A DNA stretch of 5,741 nt from CAYJAD01 sp964372165 (GCA_964372165.1 CAYJPT010000150.1:1-5741); one strand, 5' to 3'; positions 1 through 5,653 are shown, numbered from the stretch's first letter. The notes: a model not told the origin generated them from the sequence alone. Numbers and translations are program-made.

Positions 1-2
1 TA

Positions 3-92
3 GATGCCGGTGCGCCAAGTGGCGCCTTAGGGGCGGGTCTATCCCATCTGAAAAAATACATTTTCATGCGCTTTTCAGAAAGGCATCATTGA
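3..92 (+). CDS. C-terminal end of an unidentified plus-strand protein (partial)
   Basis: A reading frame enters from the left edge and runs 29 codons to a TGA at 90-92. The visible tail begins DAGAPSGALGAGLSHLKKY and ends in a basic, aromatic stretch with RFSERHH. Its Gly/Ala/Pro/Ser-rich start and GC-rich codons suggest real coding, because the other two plus frames are less protein-like or stop early. I do not recognise the family. Its last seven bases overlap the end of the HAD gene on the opposite strand, so the two genes converge with no terminator between them. The short length makes this call uncertain; sequence to the left of the window would settle it. Confidence 0.5.
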   Translation, partial: DAGAPSGALGAGLSHLKKYIFMRFSERHH

Positions 93-724
93 ATGTTTTT
101 TTCAATCCACGCATTTAAGTTTCTTAGATCATAATCCCAAGGGCAACCATCTGATTTAAATTCTACACCACGCCCATAAAATTGTGTACCAACTTCTTCT
201 GCTGCATACATATCAGTTGAAGAATCACCAATCATTAGTATCTCATCATTAATGCATTTTGAGCTTATGGCAATGTTGCGTAGTAAAATGTCTTTACGGG
301 GAGGATATCCATGTATACTCACAAAATAATGTGCTAAATTACGTTGTTGAAGTAAAAATTCCAATTCATCTTGAGGAGCGCCAGAACATACATACATGGG
401 TAGTTTATTATACCATTTATTAAGTGTGTCCTCAATGCCAGGCACAAGTGGACAATTTTTGATTTCCTGTACGCATAGTTCGACAAAGCGGTTGCTCCAC
501 TGTTTCAATTCTTCAGGGCTAATCTCCTTGTCTAAAATTTCATTGAAAAACCATTGAAATTTAATCACACGGCTGACACCGCCATTTAATGCATTATACA
601 AAGCAAAACGCTCTTGGGCTTCTTGTCCATATGGAGCTGCTAAAGCAGCAAATGCTTTAGATTTTATGTCGACACTTTCAAAAATTATACCGTCGCAATC
701 AAAAACTAAACAGGTAATTGGCAT
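86..724 (-). CDS. HAD superfamily (subfamily IA) phosphatase, probable sugar- or acyl-phosphate phosphatase
   Basis: A 212-residue cytosolic hydrolase with all four HAD motifs. Motif I is DCDG with nucleophile D9 and acid/base D11. Motif II is the Ser in CSGAP (S114). Motif III is K144. Motif IV is IGDSSTD (D167, D171), which binds Mg2+. Residues about 18-85 form a helical C1-type cap, as in phosphoglycolate phosphatase and beta-phosphoglucomutase. It is therefore not the capless KdsC type, although the gene context suggests a similar role. The ATG lies 19 nt inside the preceding dehydrogenase gene, with only a weak GGA about 6 nt upstream, so translational coupling is likely. It is the last gene of the four-gene cassette and would remove phosphate from a pathway intermediate. 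That role is inferred; the substrate cannot be read from the sequence. Confidence 0.85.
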   Translation of the reverse strand: MPITCLVFDCDGIIFESVDIKSKAFAALAAPYGQEAQERFALYNALNGGVSRVIKFQWFFNEILDKEISPEELKQWSNRFVELCVQEIKNCPLVPGIEDTLNKWYNKLPMYVCSGAPQDELEFLLQQRNLAHYFVSIHGYPPRKDILLRNIAISSKCINDEILMIGDSSTDMYAAEEVGTQFYGRGVEFKSDGCPWDYDLRNLNAWIEKNIQ

Positions 725-1632
725 GTTATTTCCAAAGATTTTAAAAGGTTTAATGCGGCCTCTTTTTCCATATCCACGCGAGATTCTATGGCATAGGAAG
801 CTTGATGCGGACTTAAAATAATATTGTTAAGTTCTGTTAAAGCACCTTTATAAGGTTCTACTTCAAAAACATCCAAGGCAGCACCGCTTAAATGATTTTG
901 TTTCAAAGCATTATATAAAGATGATTCATCAATAAGTCCACCACGAGCGGTATTTACAATCCATGCCCCAGCATTTATAGCCTGAAGTTCTTTTGAACCT
1001 ATTATAGCCTTTTTGTCACTAGGTAGGGGGCAATGTAATGTGATAATTTGTGCCCAAGTTAGTAATTGCTCAAAATTCATGGAACGAAACATGGTCTTCG
1101 TCTCAATGTGAGGATCATAATATGCAATTTCTACATCAAGAGCAGAAAAGATTTTTGCTACTTTTTTACCTATGCGCCCTAGACCTATGATGCCAAGCTT
1201 TTTGCCTTGTAGCAAGTTGCCACCGCGTTTTTGCCAATGTCCTGAGCAAATATCCATATGCCCCAAAGGAATATTGCGTAACATAGCTAAGCATAAAGCA
1301 AGAGTAAGCTCTGCAACAGCCTGACTTGGTGCATCAGGTGTTGTGCAAACTGTAATACCTCTTTTTTTTGCGGCATCAAGATCAACAGAATCAAGCCCTA
1401 TACCACAACGAGAAATAACACGTAAAGTAGGTATAGCATCCATTACTTTAGCTGTTAAAGGCTCTGTTCCTGCAATAATGCCAACACAACCTTGCAATAG
1501 ATTAATTACTTCGTGTTCTTCAAGCTTTCGCCCTAATGTGTTTTTAACTATATTAAGATTAGCTGCATTTAATAATTTAAGAGGTTCTTGGTTAAAATCG
1601 GCAAAACTTGTGGTACTTATAGCTATCTTCAT
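706..1632 (-). CDS. NAD-dependent D-2-hydroxyacid dehydrogenase (phosphoglycerate dehydrogenase-like)
   Basis: A 308-residue D-isomer-specific 2-hydroxyacid dehydrogenase of normal family length without a regulatory ACT domain. The N-terminal substrate-domain half (about 1-100) is followed by the nucleotide-binding domain with GLGRIG (150-155). D173 in YYDP lies where family members hold the NAD ribose, favouring NAD over NADP. The catalytic trio is R230 (TARGG), E259 (DVFEVEP) and H276 (SPHQASY). The family interconverts 2-keto acids and D-2-hydroxyacids. Which substrate it uses here is not visible: 3-phosphoglycerate or a sugar-acid intermediate of the cassette are both possible. It starts 6 nt after the cytidylyltransferase stop, in the same frame, with no recognisable Shine-Dalgarno sequence, so reinitiation by terminating ribosomes is likely. 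The absence of a C-terminal serine-feedback domain fits a pathway-specific enzyme rather than the main SerA. Confidence 0.88.
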   Translation of the reverse strand: MKIAISTTSFADFNQEPLKLLNAANLNIVKNTLGRKLEEHEVINLLQGCVGIIAGTEPLTAKVMDAIPTLRVISRCGIGLDSVDLDAAKKRGITVCTTPDAPSQAVAELTLALCLAMLRNIPLGHMDICSGHWQKRGGNLLQGKKLGIIGLGRIGKKVAKIFSALDVEIAYYDPHIETKTMFRSMNFEQLLTWAQIITLHCPLPSDKKAIIGSKELQAINAGAWIVNTARGGLIDESSLYNALKQNHLSGAALDVFEVEPYKGALTELNNIILSPHQASYAIESRVDMEKEAALNLLKSLEITCQLPV

Positions 1633-1638
1633 AATAAA

Positions 1639-2421
1639 TCATATTTTGCTATTAACATTGTACATTGGCATAATAATATCATTTTGCATAAGTTGACTTA
1701 CAGCTTGCAAGTCAGCTTTTGTATCAACACATTTGCTTATAGCATCGGTTAATACCATGCGCACATTATGACCATGCTCTAAAAGGCGTAACATATCAAT
1801 AGACTCTGCTTGTTCTAACACTGTAGGCATTAAACTTTCAAATTGAAATAAAGCAGCACGCCTAAATGGTATAATACATACTTGTTTATAGACTTGCGCT
1901 GGATGTTGTCCATGCATGCTACTTGGAATTGGTAAACGTGAAAAAAACAATGCATCACCCAAGTGATTACTAACTACTTTTATAGTGTTGGGGTCATTAA
2001 ACTCTTCTGAATTATCAATAGTACTCATGAGATTAACTACATTAATTGAAGAATCTTGTAGCATAGGATAAATTGCTGTATCAATCATTTGTGCTGTAAC
2101 CATGGGTTCATCACCTTGAACCATTACTACTATATCAACCTGCTTTTGAGTAGCACTCTCTATGTGTTTTACAGCCTCTGCTACACGTGAAGTGCATCGA
2201 GTATGGCTATCACTGGTCATAATTGATTCAATACCAATGCTTGAACAGTATTCTGAAATAATTGTATCACAAGTAGCAACGTAACATGCTGATAAATTTT
2301 TGGCCATGCGAGTACGCAAGGCTACATGCCCAATCATTGGTAAGCCATGAATTTTAGCAAGAGGTTTACCAAAAAATCTTGTTGAGCCCATACGTGCTGG
2401 TATAATTGCAATAATATTCAT
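1639..2421 (-). CDS. KdsB-like CMP-sugar-acid synthetase (cytidylyltransferase), divergent
   Basis: A 260-residue member of the CMP-Kdo synthetase-type cytidylyltransferase family, which transfers CMP from CTP onto a 2-keto-3-deoxy sugar acid. The nucleotide-binding start is IPARMGSTR (7-15) followed by GKPL. The Mg2+-binding QGDEP is at 102-106, FFSR at 159-162 and the late VDTKADL at 232-238. Overall order and length match KdsB. The sugar side does not: the usual SGTER is RCTSR (75-79), and aligned by eye to E. coli KdsB, H181 becomes Q180, Y185 becomes I184, E210 becomes D209 and Q211 becomes M210. I therefore expect a substrate other than Kdo and leave the symbol blank. The ATG follows the aldolase stop by 3 nt with no Shine-Dalgarno sequence, which points to coupled translation. 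It is the second gene of the cassette. Confidence 0.87.
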   Translation of the reverse strand: MNIIAIIPARMGSTRFFGKPLAKIHGLPMIGHVALRTRMAKNLSACYVATCDTIISEYCSSIGIESIMTSDSHTRCTSRVAEAVKHIESATQKQVDIVVMVQGDEPMVTAQMIDTAIYPMLQDSSINVVNLMSTIDNSEEFNDPNTIKVVSNHLGDALFFSRLPIPSSMHGQHPAQVYKQVCIIPFRRAALFQFESLMPTVLEQAESIDMLRLLEHGHNVRMVLTDAISKCVDTKADLQAVSQLMQNDIIMPMYNVNSKI

Positions 2422-2424
2422 AAA

Positions 2425-3186
2425 TTAACGTACTGTTGGTTTTGTTGCACCTTGCCATAAAAAAACACTGTCTATGCCATAGGCAATAAAGGTGTATCCA
2501 TCATTTACATATTTAGCTAAAGCTTGAGGGTCTGGTTTAGCAATATGTATGCCCATAGGTATGTTTTTGGATTTACATAATGATTCAATCTGCTTCATGA
2601 CGGAAGCAAATTCCAAATTGTCAAAATCGCCAACTATGTTCATTGAACCGGATAAATCGTATGGTCCAACCATAATTGCATCAAGCTTTGTATGACTTAA
2701 AATTTTTTCTAAATTATTAACGGCATTAATGTGTTCAATTTGGGCTACAAAAAAAATATTATATGCAAGGTTTGTACTATAGTTTTCAAAATGTTTACCA
2801 TATGTATTGGCACGACAATAACCAAAACCGCGCTCACCTCCGTGATGTGGGTATGAAGCTTGTTTAATGGCAAAGTCTAGTTGTTCGTAGCTTTCAATAT
2901 GCGGAAAGATAAGCCCTTTAGCTCCTGCATCAAGTGCGGACTTAATTGGCGCTTTAGCAACTTCTCGTAAGCGTACAAAGGGTATTGCTCCACCGCATTC
3001 AATAGCTCTAAATATAGCTGGTAAATCGGTGCTGCTAAATGCACCATGCTCCATGTCTACTACTATCCAATCATACCCAGCTTGAGCCATTAATTCCGCT
3101 ACATCGGCAGAGTTAATTTGTAGCCATGATCCAATGCTGGTTTTACCTGCTTTAAGTATTGAACGAAGACTATTAAGATAATTCAT
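2425..3186 (-). CDS. HpcH/HpaI family class II aldolase (2-keto-3-deoxy acid aldolase type)
   Basis: A 253-residue metal-dependent aldolase of the HpcH/HpaI (2-dehydro-3-deoxyglucarate / 4-hydroxy-2-oxoheptanedioate aldolase) family. These enzymes reversibly join pyruvate to an aldehyde to give a 4-hydroxy-2-oxo acid. Family landmarks are GSW (19-21), DMEHG with catalytic H47, R72 for the pyruvate carboxylate, GAKGLIFP (88-95), GERGFG (117-122), metal ligand E151 in QIEH, and GPYDLSGSM (174-182) with metal ligand D177. All sit two residues later than in E. coli HpaI numbering as I recall it. The ATG has a fair AGGAA about 5 nt upstream. It is the first gene after the atp terminator and heads the cassette, so in this context it could build rather than degrade a keto-deoxy acid. 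Aldehyde specificity is unknown. Confidence 0.88.
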   Translation of the reverse strand: MNYLNSLRSILKAGKTSIGSWLQINSADVAELMAQAGYDWIVVDMEHGAFSSTDLPAIFRAIECGGAIPFVRLREVAKAPIKSALDAGAKGLIFPHIESYEQLDFAIKQASYPHHGGERGFGYCRANTYGKHFENYSTNLAYNIFFVAQIEHINAVNNLEKILSHTKLDAIMVGPYDLSGSMNIVGDFDNLEFASVMKQIESLCKSKNIPMGIHIAKPDPQALAKYVNDGYTFIAYGIDSVFLWQGATKPTVR

Positions 3187-3220
3187 AGAGTTTCCTGAGC
3201 TTAAAACAATATTAAATATA

Positions 3221-3250
3221 AAAAAAGCTCTGATTTCTCAGAGCTTTTTT
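3221..3250 (-). terminator. Rho-independent terminator of the atp operon, symmetrical
   Basis: A perfect 7-bp stem, GCTCTGA (3227-3233) with TCAGAGC (3238-3244), has a 4-nt loop. Six A's flank the left arm and six T's the right, so it has a T-tract in both directions. On the minus strand it lies about 20 nt beyond the atpE stop. It is 34 nt before the aldolase start, leaving little room for a separate promoter for the cassette. Confidence 0.9.
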
Positions 3251-3271
3251 AAAATTATAATACGCTTCGGT

Positions 3272-3592
3272 TTACATGAAAGGATTGGCGAAAAGTAAAA
3301 TAAAGCTCACAACCAAGGTATAAATTGCTAATGATTCGATAAATGCAAATGCCAAAATCATAGCACCGGTAATTTTACCGCTTGCATCAGGATTACGAGC
3401 AATACCTTCACAGGCACCTTTAAGACCAAGACCCATGCCAATACCGCAACCAAAGGCAGCAATAGCAATACCAAAGGCAGAAGCAAAGGCTGTGGTGGCA
3501 AGACCGGCAGGATCAAGATTAGCAGCAAATGCAAGAGAGGCCATGCCAACTAGGGCTACAGTGTTTAAGGCGACCATTAGGATTTTACGCAT
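3272..3592 (-). CDS. atpE: ATP synthase F0 subunit c (rotor ring proteolipid)
   Basis: A 106-residue hydrophobic hairpin protein that forms the membrane rotor ring of the F-type ATP synthase. Helix 1 carries five alternating glycines (G48, G50, G52, G54, G56) for tight ring packing. The polar loop is ARNPDA (65-70), and helix 2 has the ion-binding carboxylate E86 in FIESLAIY. Aligned to the Na+-type Ilyobacter c subunit, the helix-1 Gln ligand is M53 here, so proton coupling is more likely (inference). The first 23 residues look like a signal peptide (MRK, a hydrophobic core, then AFA before ANLDP), making it longer than the usual roughly 80-90 residues. The start has a strong AAGGAG 6 nt upstream, as expected for the most abundant subunit. 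It is the last gene of the operon, followed by a strong terminator. Confidence 0.96.
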   Translation of the reverse strand: MRKILMVALNTVALVGMASLAFAANLDPAGLATTAFASAFGIAIAAFGCGIGMGLGLKGACEGIARNPDASGKITGAMILAFAFIESLAIYTLVVSFILLFANPFM

Positions 3593-3621
3593 GTTATACT
3601 CCTTAAATTGTTATATGTTTG

Positions 3622-3633
3622 GGTCCGAAGACC
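3622..3633 (-). promoter_or_regulatory. C(UUCG)G tetraloop hairpin in the atpB-atpE intercistronic leader
   Basis: On the mRNA, GGTC pairs with GACC across a TTCG loop closed by C-G, the extra-stable UUCG tetraloop form. It lies between the atpB stop and the AU-rich, probably unstructured leader that carries the atpE ribosome binding site. No T-tract follows, so it is not a terminator. A role in mRNA stability or in boosting atpE over atpB is plausible but not shown. Confidence 0.5.
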
Positions 3634-3645
3634 ATTCCCCGCAAA

Positions 3646-4347
3646 TTAATGTGCGTGCTCAAGTGAGCCTTTAATATAAATCATAGTGAGCATAAAGAAC
3701 ACAAATGCTTGCATGCACTTACCTAATAAGAACAGTGCGTAAATTGGCAAGCTACTTAAAACCGGTGCCATTACGAAGGAGAGTATGATAACAATTTCCT
3801 CTCCGCGAATATTTCCAAAAAGACGTAATGAAAGTGAAAGCGGACGAGAAATATGTGACACAATTTCGAGTGGAAGCATTAATGGAATTAGTGCTTTTGA
3901 TGGCCCTGTGAAGTGATTGATGTAGTGTAGACCCCAGCGTTGAATACCAACAATATTGTAGTAAACAAATACCACCAATGCCATACTTACTGTTGTATTT
4001 AGGTTAGCAGTTGGAGCGTCAAACCCTGGAACAAGTCCCAATAAATTCATGGTAATTAGATAAAGGAAAATGCCAATAAGCAAAGGAACGTATTTTTTGC
4101 CTTCATCACCAAGATTTGTGTGAATAAATGTTTCCATAGTGTCAATTATGGATTCAAAGAAGTTTTGCATCTTCCCGGGAACCATAGTTAGATTTCGGCG
4201 TACCATAAAGCTTACGGTAAAAAGCAATAGCATTGCTGTCCAACTAAAGAAAACATGCCTAAACTCAATAACTTGACCACCAATGGTAACTTCATTCATA
4301 CCAAAAAAGGTGGAAAGCAAAACCGGATGCGGCAAACTACCTGCCAT
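3646..4347 (-). CDS. atpB: ATP synthase F0 subunit a (proton channel)
   Basis: A 233-residue polytopic membrane protein that provides the proton half-channels against the c-ring. Hydrophobic segments lie at roughly 32-50, 86-107, 117-137, 155-175, 185-205 and 207-228. The essential arginine is R175 in LSLSLRLFGN, matching E. coli R210. N179, E184 and Q213 (MQAF) match E. coli N214, E219 and Q252. The family motif PTAN is at 112-115. The C-terminus ends in HAH. The ATG has AAGGAG about 8 nt upstream, and this ribosome binding site overlaps the stop codon of the preceding atpI-like gene, so the two are coupled. No F1 genes or b subunit follow, implying that the rest of the ATP synthase is encoded elsewhere. 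Confidence 0.97.
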   Translation of the reverse strand: MAGSLPHPVLLSTFFGMNEVTIGGQVIEFRHVFFSWTAMLLLFTVSFMVRRNLTMVPGKMQNFFESIIDTMETFIHTNLGDEGKKYVPLLIGIFLYLITMNLLGLVPGFDAPTANLNTTVSMALVVFVYYNIVGIQRWGLHYINHFTGPSKALIPLMLPLEIVSHISRPLSLSLRLFGNIRGEEIVIILSFVMAPVLSSLPIYALFLLGKCMQAFVFFMLTMIYIKGSLEHAH

Positions 4348-4359
4348 AATTCTCGCTCC

Positions 4360-4791
4360 TTACTGCTTATGCCCAACAAAGTGTTGATGGGCAAATGTTC
4401 CAAGGGCCACAGCCACACCTGCAGTGATACCACATACAAGAGCCACAGCCGAAGCATGATACACTATAAGCAACACATACAACAGTGCTGCCGTCAATCC
4501 CAGCCTTATAGTTGTGCGTAAAAGCACACCTAATAAAAGTCCAAATGAATACGCATTTAGATTGATTGAAAGTAAATGCCTAGCAATACCCCAAACAACA
4601 TTAACAAAAACTAAAACTCCTGCTGTAAAGTGCAGACCTTTATGTGTCCACGGCAAAAAAGCAAGACTAAAAACAAGGCTTAGTATTAAAAAACATATTT
4701 GATTACGTAGCATGATTCGAATAAGTGGAACATGAAAGCCCCTTTGCCAAAGCCATGCTTCAATTTTATGAATAAATTTTAACAAAACCAA
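4360..4791 (-). CDS. atpI: AtpI-like ATP synthase subunit I, with a non-ATG start
   Basis: A small four-helix membrane protein of up to 143 residues, with hydrophobic segments near 31-47, 53-70, 94-111 and 113-132. The pre-membrane segment WQRGFHVPLIRIMLRNQ looks like Desulfovibrio subunit I proteins. In the wider family these proteins assist c-ring assembly or form an Mg2+/Ca2+ carrier with AtpZ. The start is unclear. The frame opens after a TAA a few codons upstream and its first usable start is TTG at 4791, or a second TTG two codons on. The only in-frame ATG near the N-terminus (M27) would remove the conserved RGF region. No Shine-Dalgarno sequence precedes the TTG. An ATG at 4794-4796 sits in another frame that stops after five codons, so a one-base indel here would restore an ATG start. 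Low expression would suit a non-stoichiometric helper. Confidence 0.8.
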   Translation of the reverse strand: MVLLKFIHKIEAWLWQRGFHVPLIRIMLRNQICFLILSLVFSLAFLPWTHKGLHFTAGVLVFVNVVWGIARHLLSINLNAYSFGLLLGVLLRTTIRLGLTAALLYVLLIVYHASAVALVCGITAGVAVALGTFAHQHFVGHKQ

Positions 4792-4847
4792 GCCATAATT
4801 ATTTACTTAAATATAAAAATATTAAAATATTCTGACTCAAAAAAATT

Positions 4848-4875
4848 TTTGTAGCACTTTGTATTTTAGTGTCAA
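4848..4875 (-). promoter_or_regulatory. Possible internal promoter ahead of the atpI-like gene
   Basis: In the 126-nt gap between atpZ and atpI, the minus strand has a perfect -35 box TTGACA (4870-4875), a 16-nt spacer and a weak -10 TACAAA (4848-4853). The gap is very AT-rich, so chance matches are easy. It could add transcription for atpI-atpB-atpE. The rest of the gap holds only A/T runs and no gene. Confidence 0.3.
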
Positions 4876-4917
4876 ATATCAACCTACAACCATGCATTAA
4901 AACAAGCTATATAAAAT

Positions 4918-5214
4918 TTAGTTTTTGCCAGTATTGTCTTTTTGTTCATTGGTTACGTTATTTACTCTATCGTTATTTTGCATTTTACGCAAAAGTTTTT
5001 TGCTATCTTCATAAACATTGAGAAACCCAGCACCAATGCCCACGATGAAAAAAACTAATTTCAGCCAAGGTGAAGTATCGAGCCATTTATCAAGTCCGTA
5101 GCCAATAGCAAAACCAACCAATGGACCACTAACCATATGCATGCCCATTGTGCCCGCTGTGGCAAAAATTTGCATGCTGTCACTTTTGGCTTTAAGCTTT
5201 TTGCCAAGATCCAT
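4918..5214 (-). CDS. atpZ: AtpZ/AtpI-family small membrane protein of the ATP synthase operon
   Basis: A 98-residue protein with two transmembrane helices (about 16-40 and 50-67). Between them is the family signature G-x-G-LDKWLDTSPW, followed by GAGFLNVYEDSKKL; this is the ATPase gene-1 type found first in many bacterial atp operons. In alkaliphilic Bacillus, AtpZ and AtpI together support Mg2+/Ca2+ uptake for the ATPase; a similar role here is inference. The C-terminal tail (about 70-98) is polar, Asn- and Lys-rich and probably disordered. The ATG has AGGAG 6 nt upstream. It is the first gene of the operon, with the best promoter candidate just ahead of it. A 126-nt AT-rich gap separates it from the atpI-like gene. 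Confidence 0.87.
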   Translation of the reverse strand: MDLGKKLKAKSDSMQIFATAGTMGMHMVSGPLVGFAIGYGLDKWLDTSPWLKLVFFIVGIGAGFLNVYEDSKKLLRKMQNNDRVNNVTNEQKDNTGKN

Positions 5215-5268
5215 GTGACACTCCTGATTAGAATATAAGTCTCGTTCCTCTTTTCACAAGGCACAAAA

Positions 5269-5297
5269 AAATTAACATGTGCAAGCTTTGAGGTCAA
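5269..5297 (-). promoter_or_regulatory. Likely sigma-70 promoter of the atp operon
   Basis: On the minus strand TTGACC (5292-5297), a 17-nt spacer and TAATTT (5269-5274) match the sigma-70 pattern well. Transcription would begin near 5262, giving a leader of roughly 50 nt before atpZ and its AGGAG ribosome binding site. The call rests on sequence match alone. Confidence 0.5.
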
Positions 5298-5402
5298 GTA
5301 TTTAAATGATGCAAGCCAAAAGAAAAAACATGATTTTAAATGAAAGCTTTATACTTTTGAATGATATAAGCACATTATTTAAATTTCTTAAGTGAAAAAA
5401 AG

Positions 5403-5479
5403 TTCTGTGTAGGTAAATAGTTGATGCAAAAAAAAACTATTTTCAGCATACTGTATAGTTTTTCTGTGTCGACTAAATA
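5403..5479 (+). repeat. Short direct repeat flanking the terminator-like hairpin
   Basis: TTCTGTGT occurs at 5403-5410 and again at 5462-5469. Each copy is followed after 3 or 4 bases by TAAATA (5414-5419 and 5474-5479). The two copies, 59 nt apart, lie on either side of the hairpin at 5432-5463. It could be a protein-binding site pair or a remnant of duplication; chance is not excluded. Confidence 0.35.
5428..5463 (-). terminator. Probable rho-independent terminator upstream of the atp promoter
   Basis: A 9-bp A/T-rich stem pairs AAAAACTAT (5432-5440) with ATAGTTTTT (5455-5463). An inner CAG/CTG helix (5444-5446 and 5451-5453) caps it with a 4-nt loop. Read on the minus strand, the stem runs into nine T's (complement of 5428-5436). 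It would stop transcription arriving from the right before the atp promoter, and it would define the 3' end of any RNA made from the hairpin-rich region. Confidence 0.5.
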
Positions 5480-5502
5480 AAATGTGAACAAAGTGTAGTA
5501 TT

Positions 5503-5531
5503 TTAAGTTGACATCACTAATGTCAACTTAA
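5503..5531. repeat. Perfect 12-bp inverted repeat, possible operator
   Basis: TTAAGTTGACAT (5503-5514) and ATGTCAACTTAA (5520-5531) are exact inverted copies around CACTA. On the minus strand the right arm supplies a consensus TTGACA (5521-5526), with AATACT (5497-5502) 18 nt further on. The palindrome thus fills the spacer of a candidate promoter, as an operator would. The seven bases AACTTAA recur at 5627-5633. No T-tract follows on either strand. Confidence 0.5.
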
Positions 5532-5534
5532 GTA

Positions 5535-5625
5535 GAGGCACGCGTAGCTCTCGATTTTCGTAAGGCTCATACTTCGCCTAACGAAAACACCCCTTCGGGG
5601 TGGGCTTTGCCTCGGACTCGCTCCG
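5535..5625. other. GC-rich multi-branched hairpin element (candidate structured RNA)
   Basis: An outer helix GAGGCA (5535-5540) with TGCCTC (5608-5613) encloses two hairpins that abut at 5587/5588. One is TTTTCGTAAGGC with GCCTAACGAAAA (5555-5566 and 5576-5587), 11 of 12 pairs. The other is CACCCC with GGGGTG around TTC (5588-5602). A further hairpin, CGGA/TCCG (5613-5625), follows. A closed junction with stacked arms is typical of structured RNA or palindromic extragenic repeats. I recognise no named RNA family. The coding strand of any RNA is unknown. Confidence 0.4.
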
Positions 5626-5634
5626 GAACTTAAC

Positions 5635-5653
5635 AGTGCAATAAAATTGCACT
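5635..5653. repeat. Perfect 8-bp hairpin
   Basis: AGTGCAAT (5635-5642) and ATTGCACT (5646-5653) pair exactly around AAA. It is part of the hairpin cluster. A weaker CTGC/GCAG hairpin (5674-5685) follows to its right. No T-tract is adjacent. Confidence 0.5.

Noticed and set aside
47..79. Inverted repeat TCTGAAAA/TTTTCAGA downstream of the HAD gene as its terminator
   Set aside because: The loop is 17 nt, the stem is A/T-rich, no T-tract follows on the minus strand, and the stretch reads as the coding tail of a plus-strand gene.
3..87. GATGCC ... GGCATC inverted pair enclosing the left end as a structured RNA
   Set aside because: Six bases at about 75-nt spacing is weak, and an open coding frame explains the region better.
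86..724. Calling the HAD protein KdsC
   Set aside because: KdsC is a capless tetrameric HAD enzyme; this protein has a helical C1 cap and HAD-IA layout.
1639..1641. Recoded TGA (selenocysteine or readthrough) joining the cytidylyltransferase and dehydrogenase
   Set aside because: Both proteins are complete at normal family length, the dehydrogenase has its own ATG at once, and no selenocysteine hairpin is evident.
1343..1696. Plus-strand open frame of 117 codons
   Set aside because: It lies opposite the well-supported dehydrogenase gene, has no family features, and is a shadow.
3195..3244. Alternative pairing of the terminator arm with AAGCTC near the aldolase ribosome binding site as a riboswitch-like device
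   Set aside because: Only six pairs are possible, they form after the terminator is already transcribed, and no ligand-binding domain is present.
5061..5297. Minus-strand open frame overlapping the start of atpZ
   Set aside because: It reads atpZ in another frame; atpZ has clear family motifs and a good ribosome binding site, and this frame has neither.
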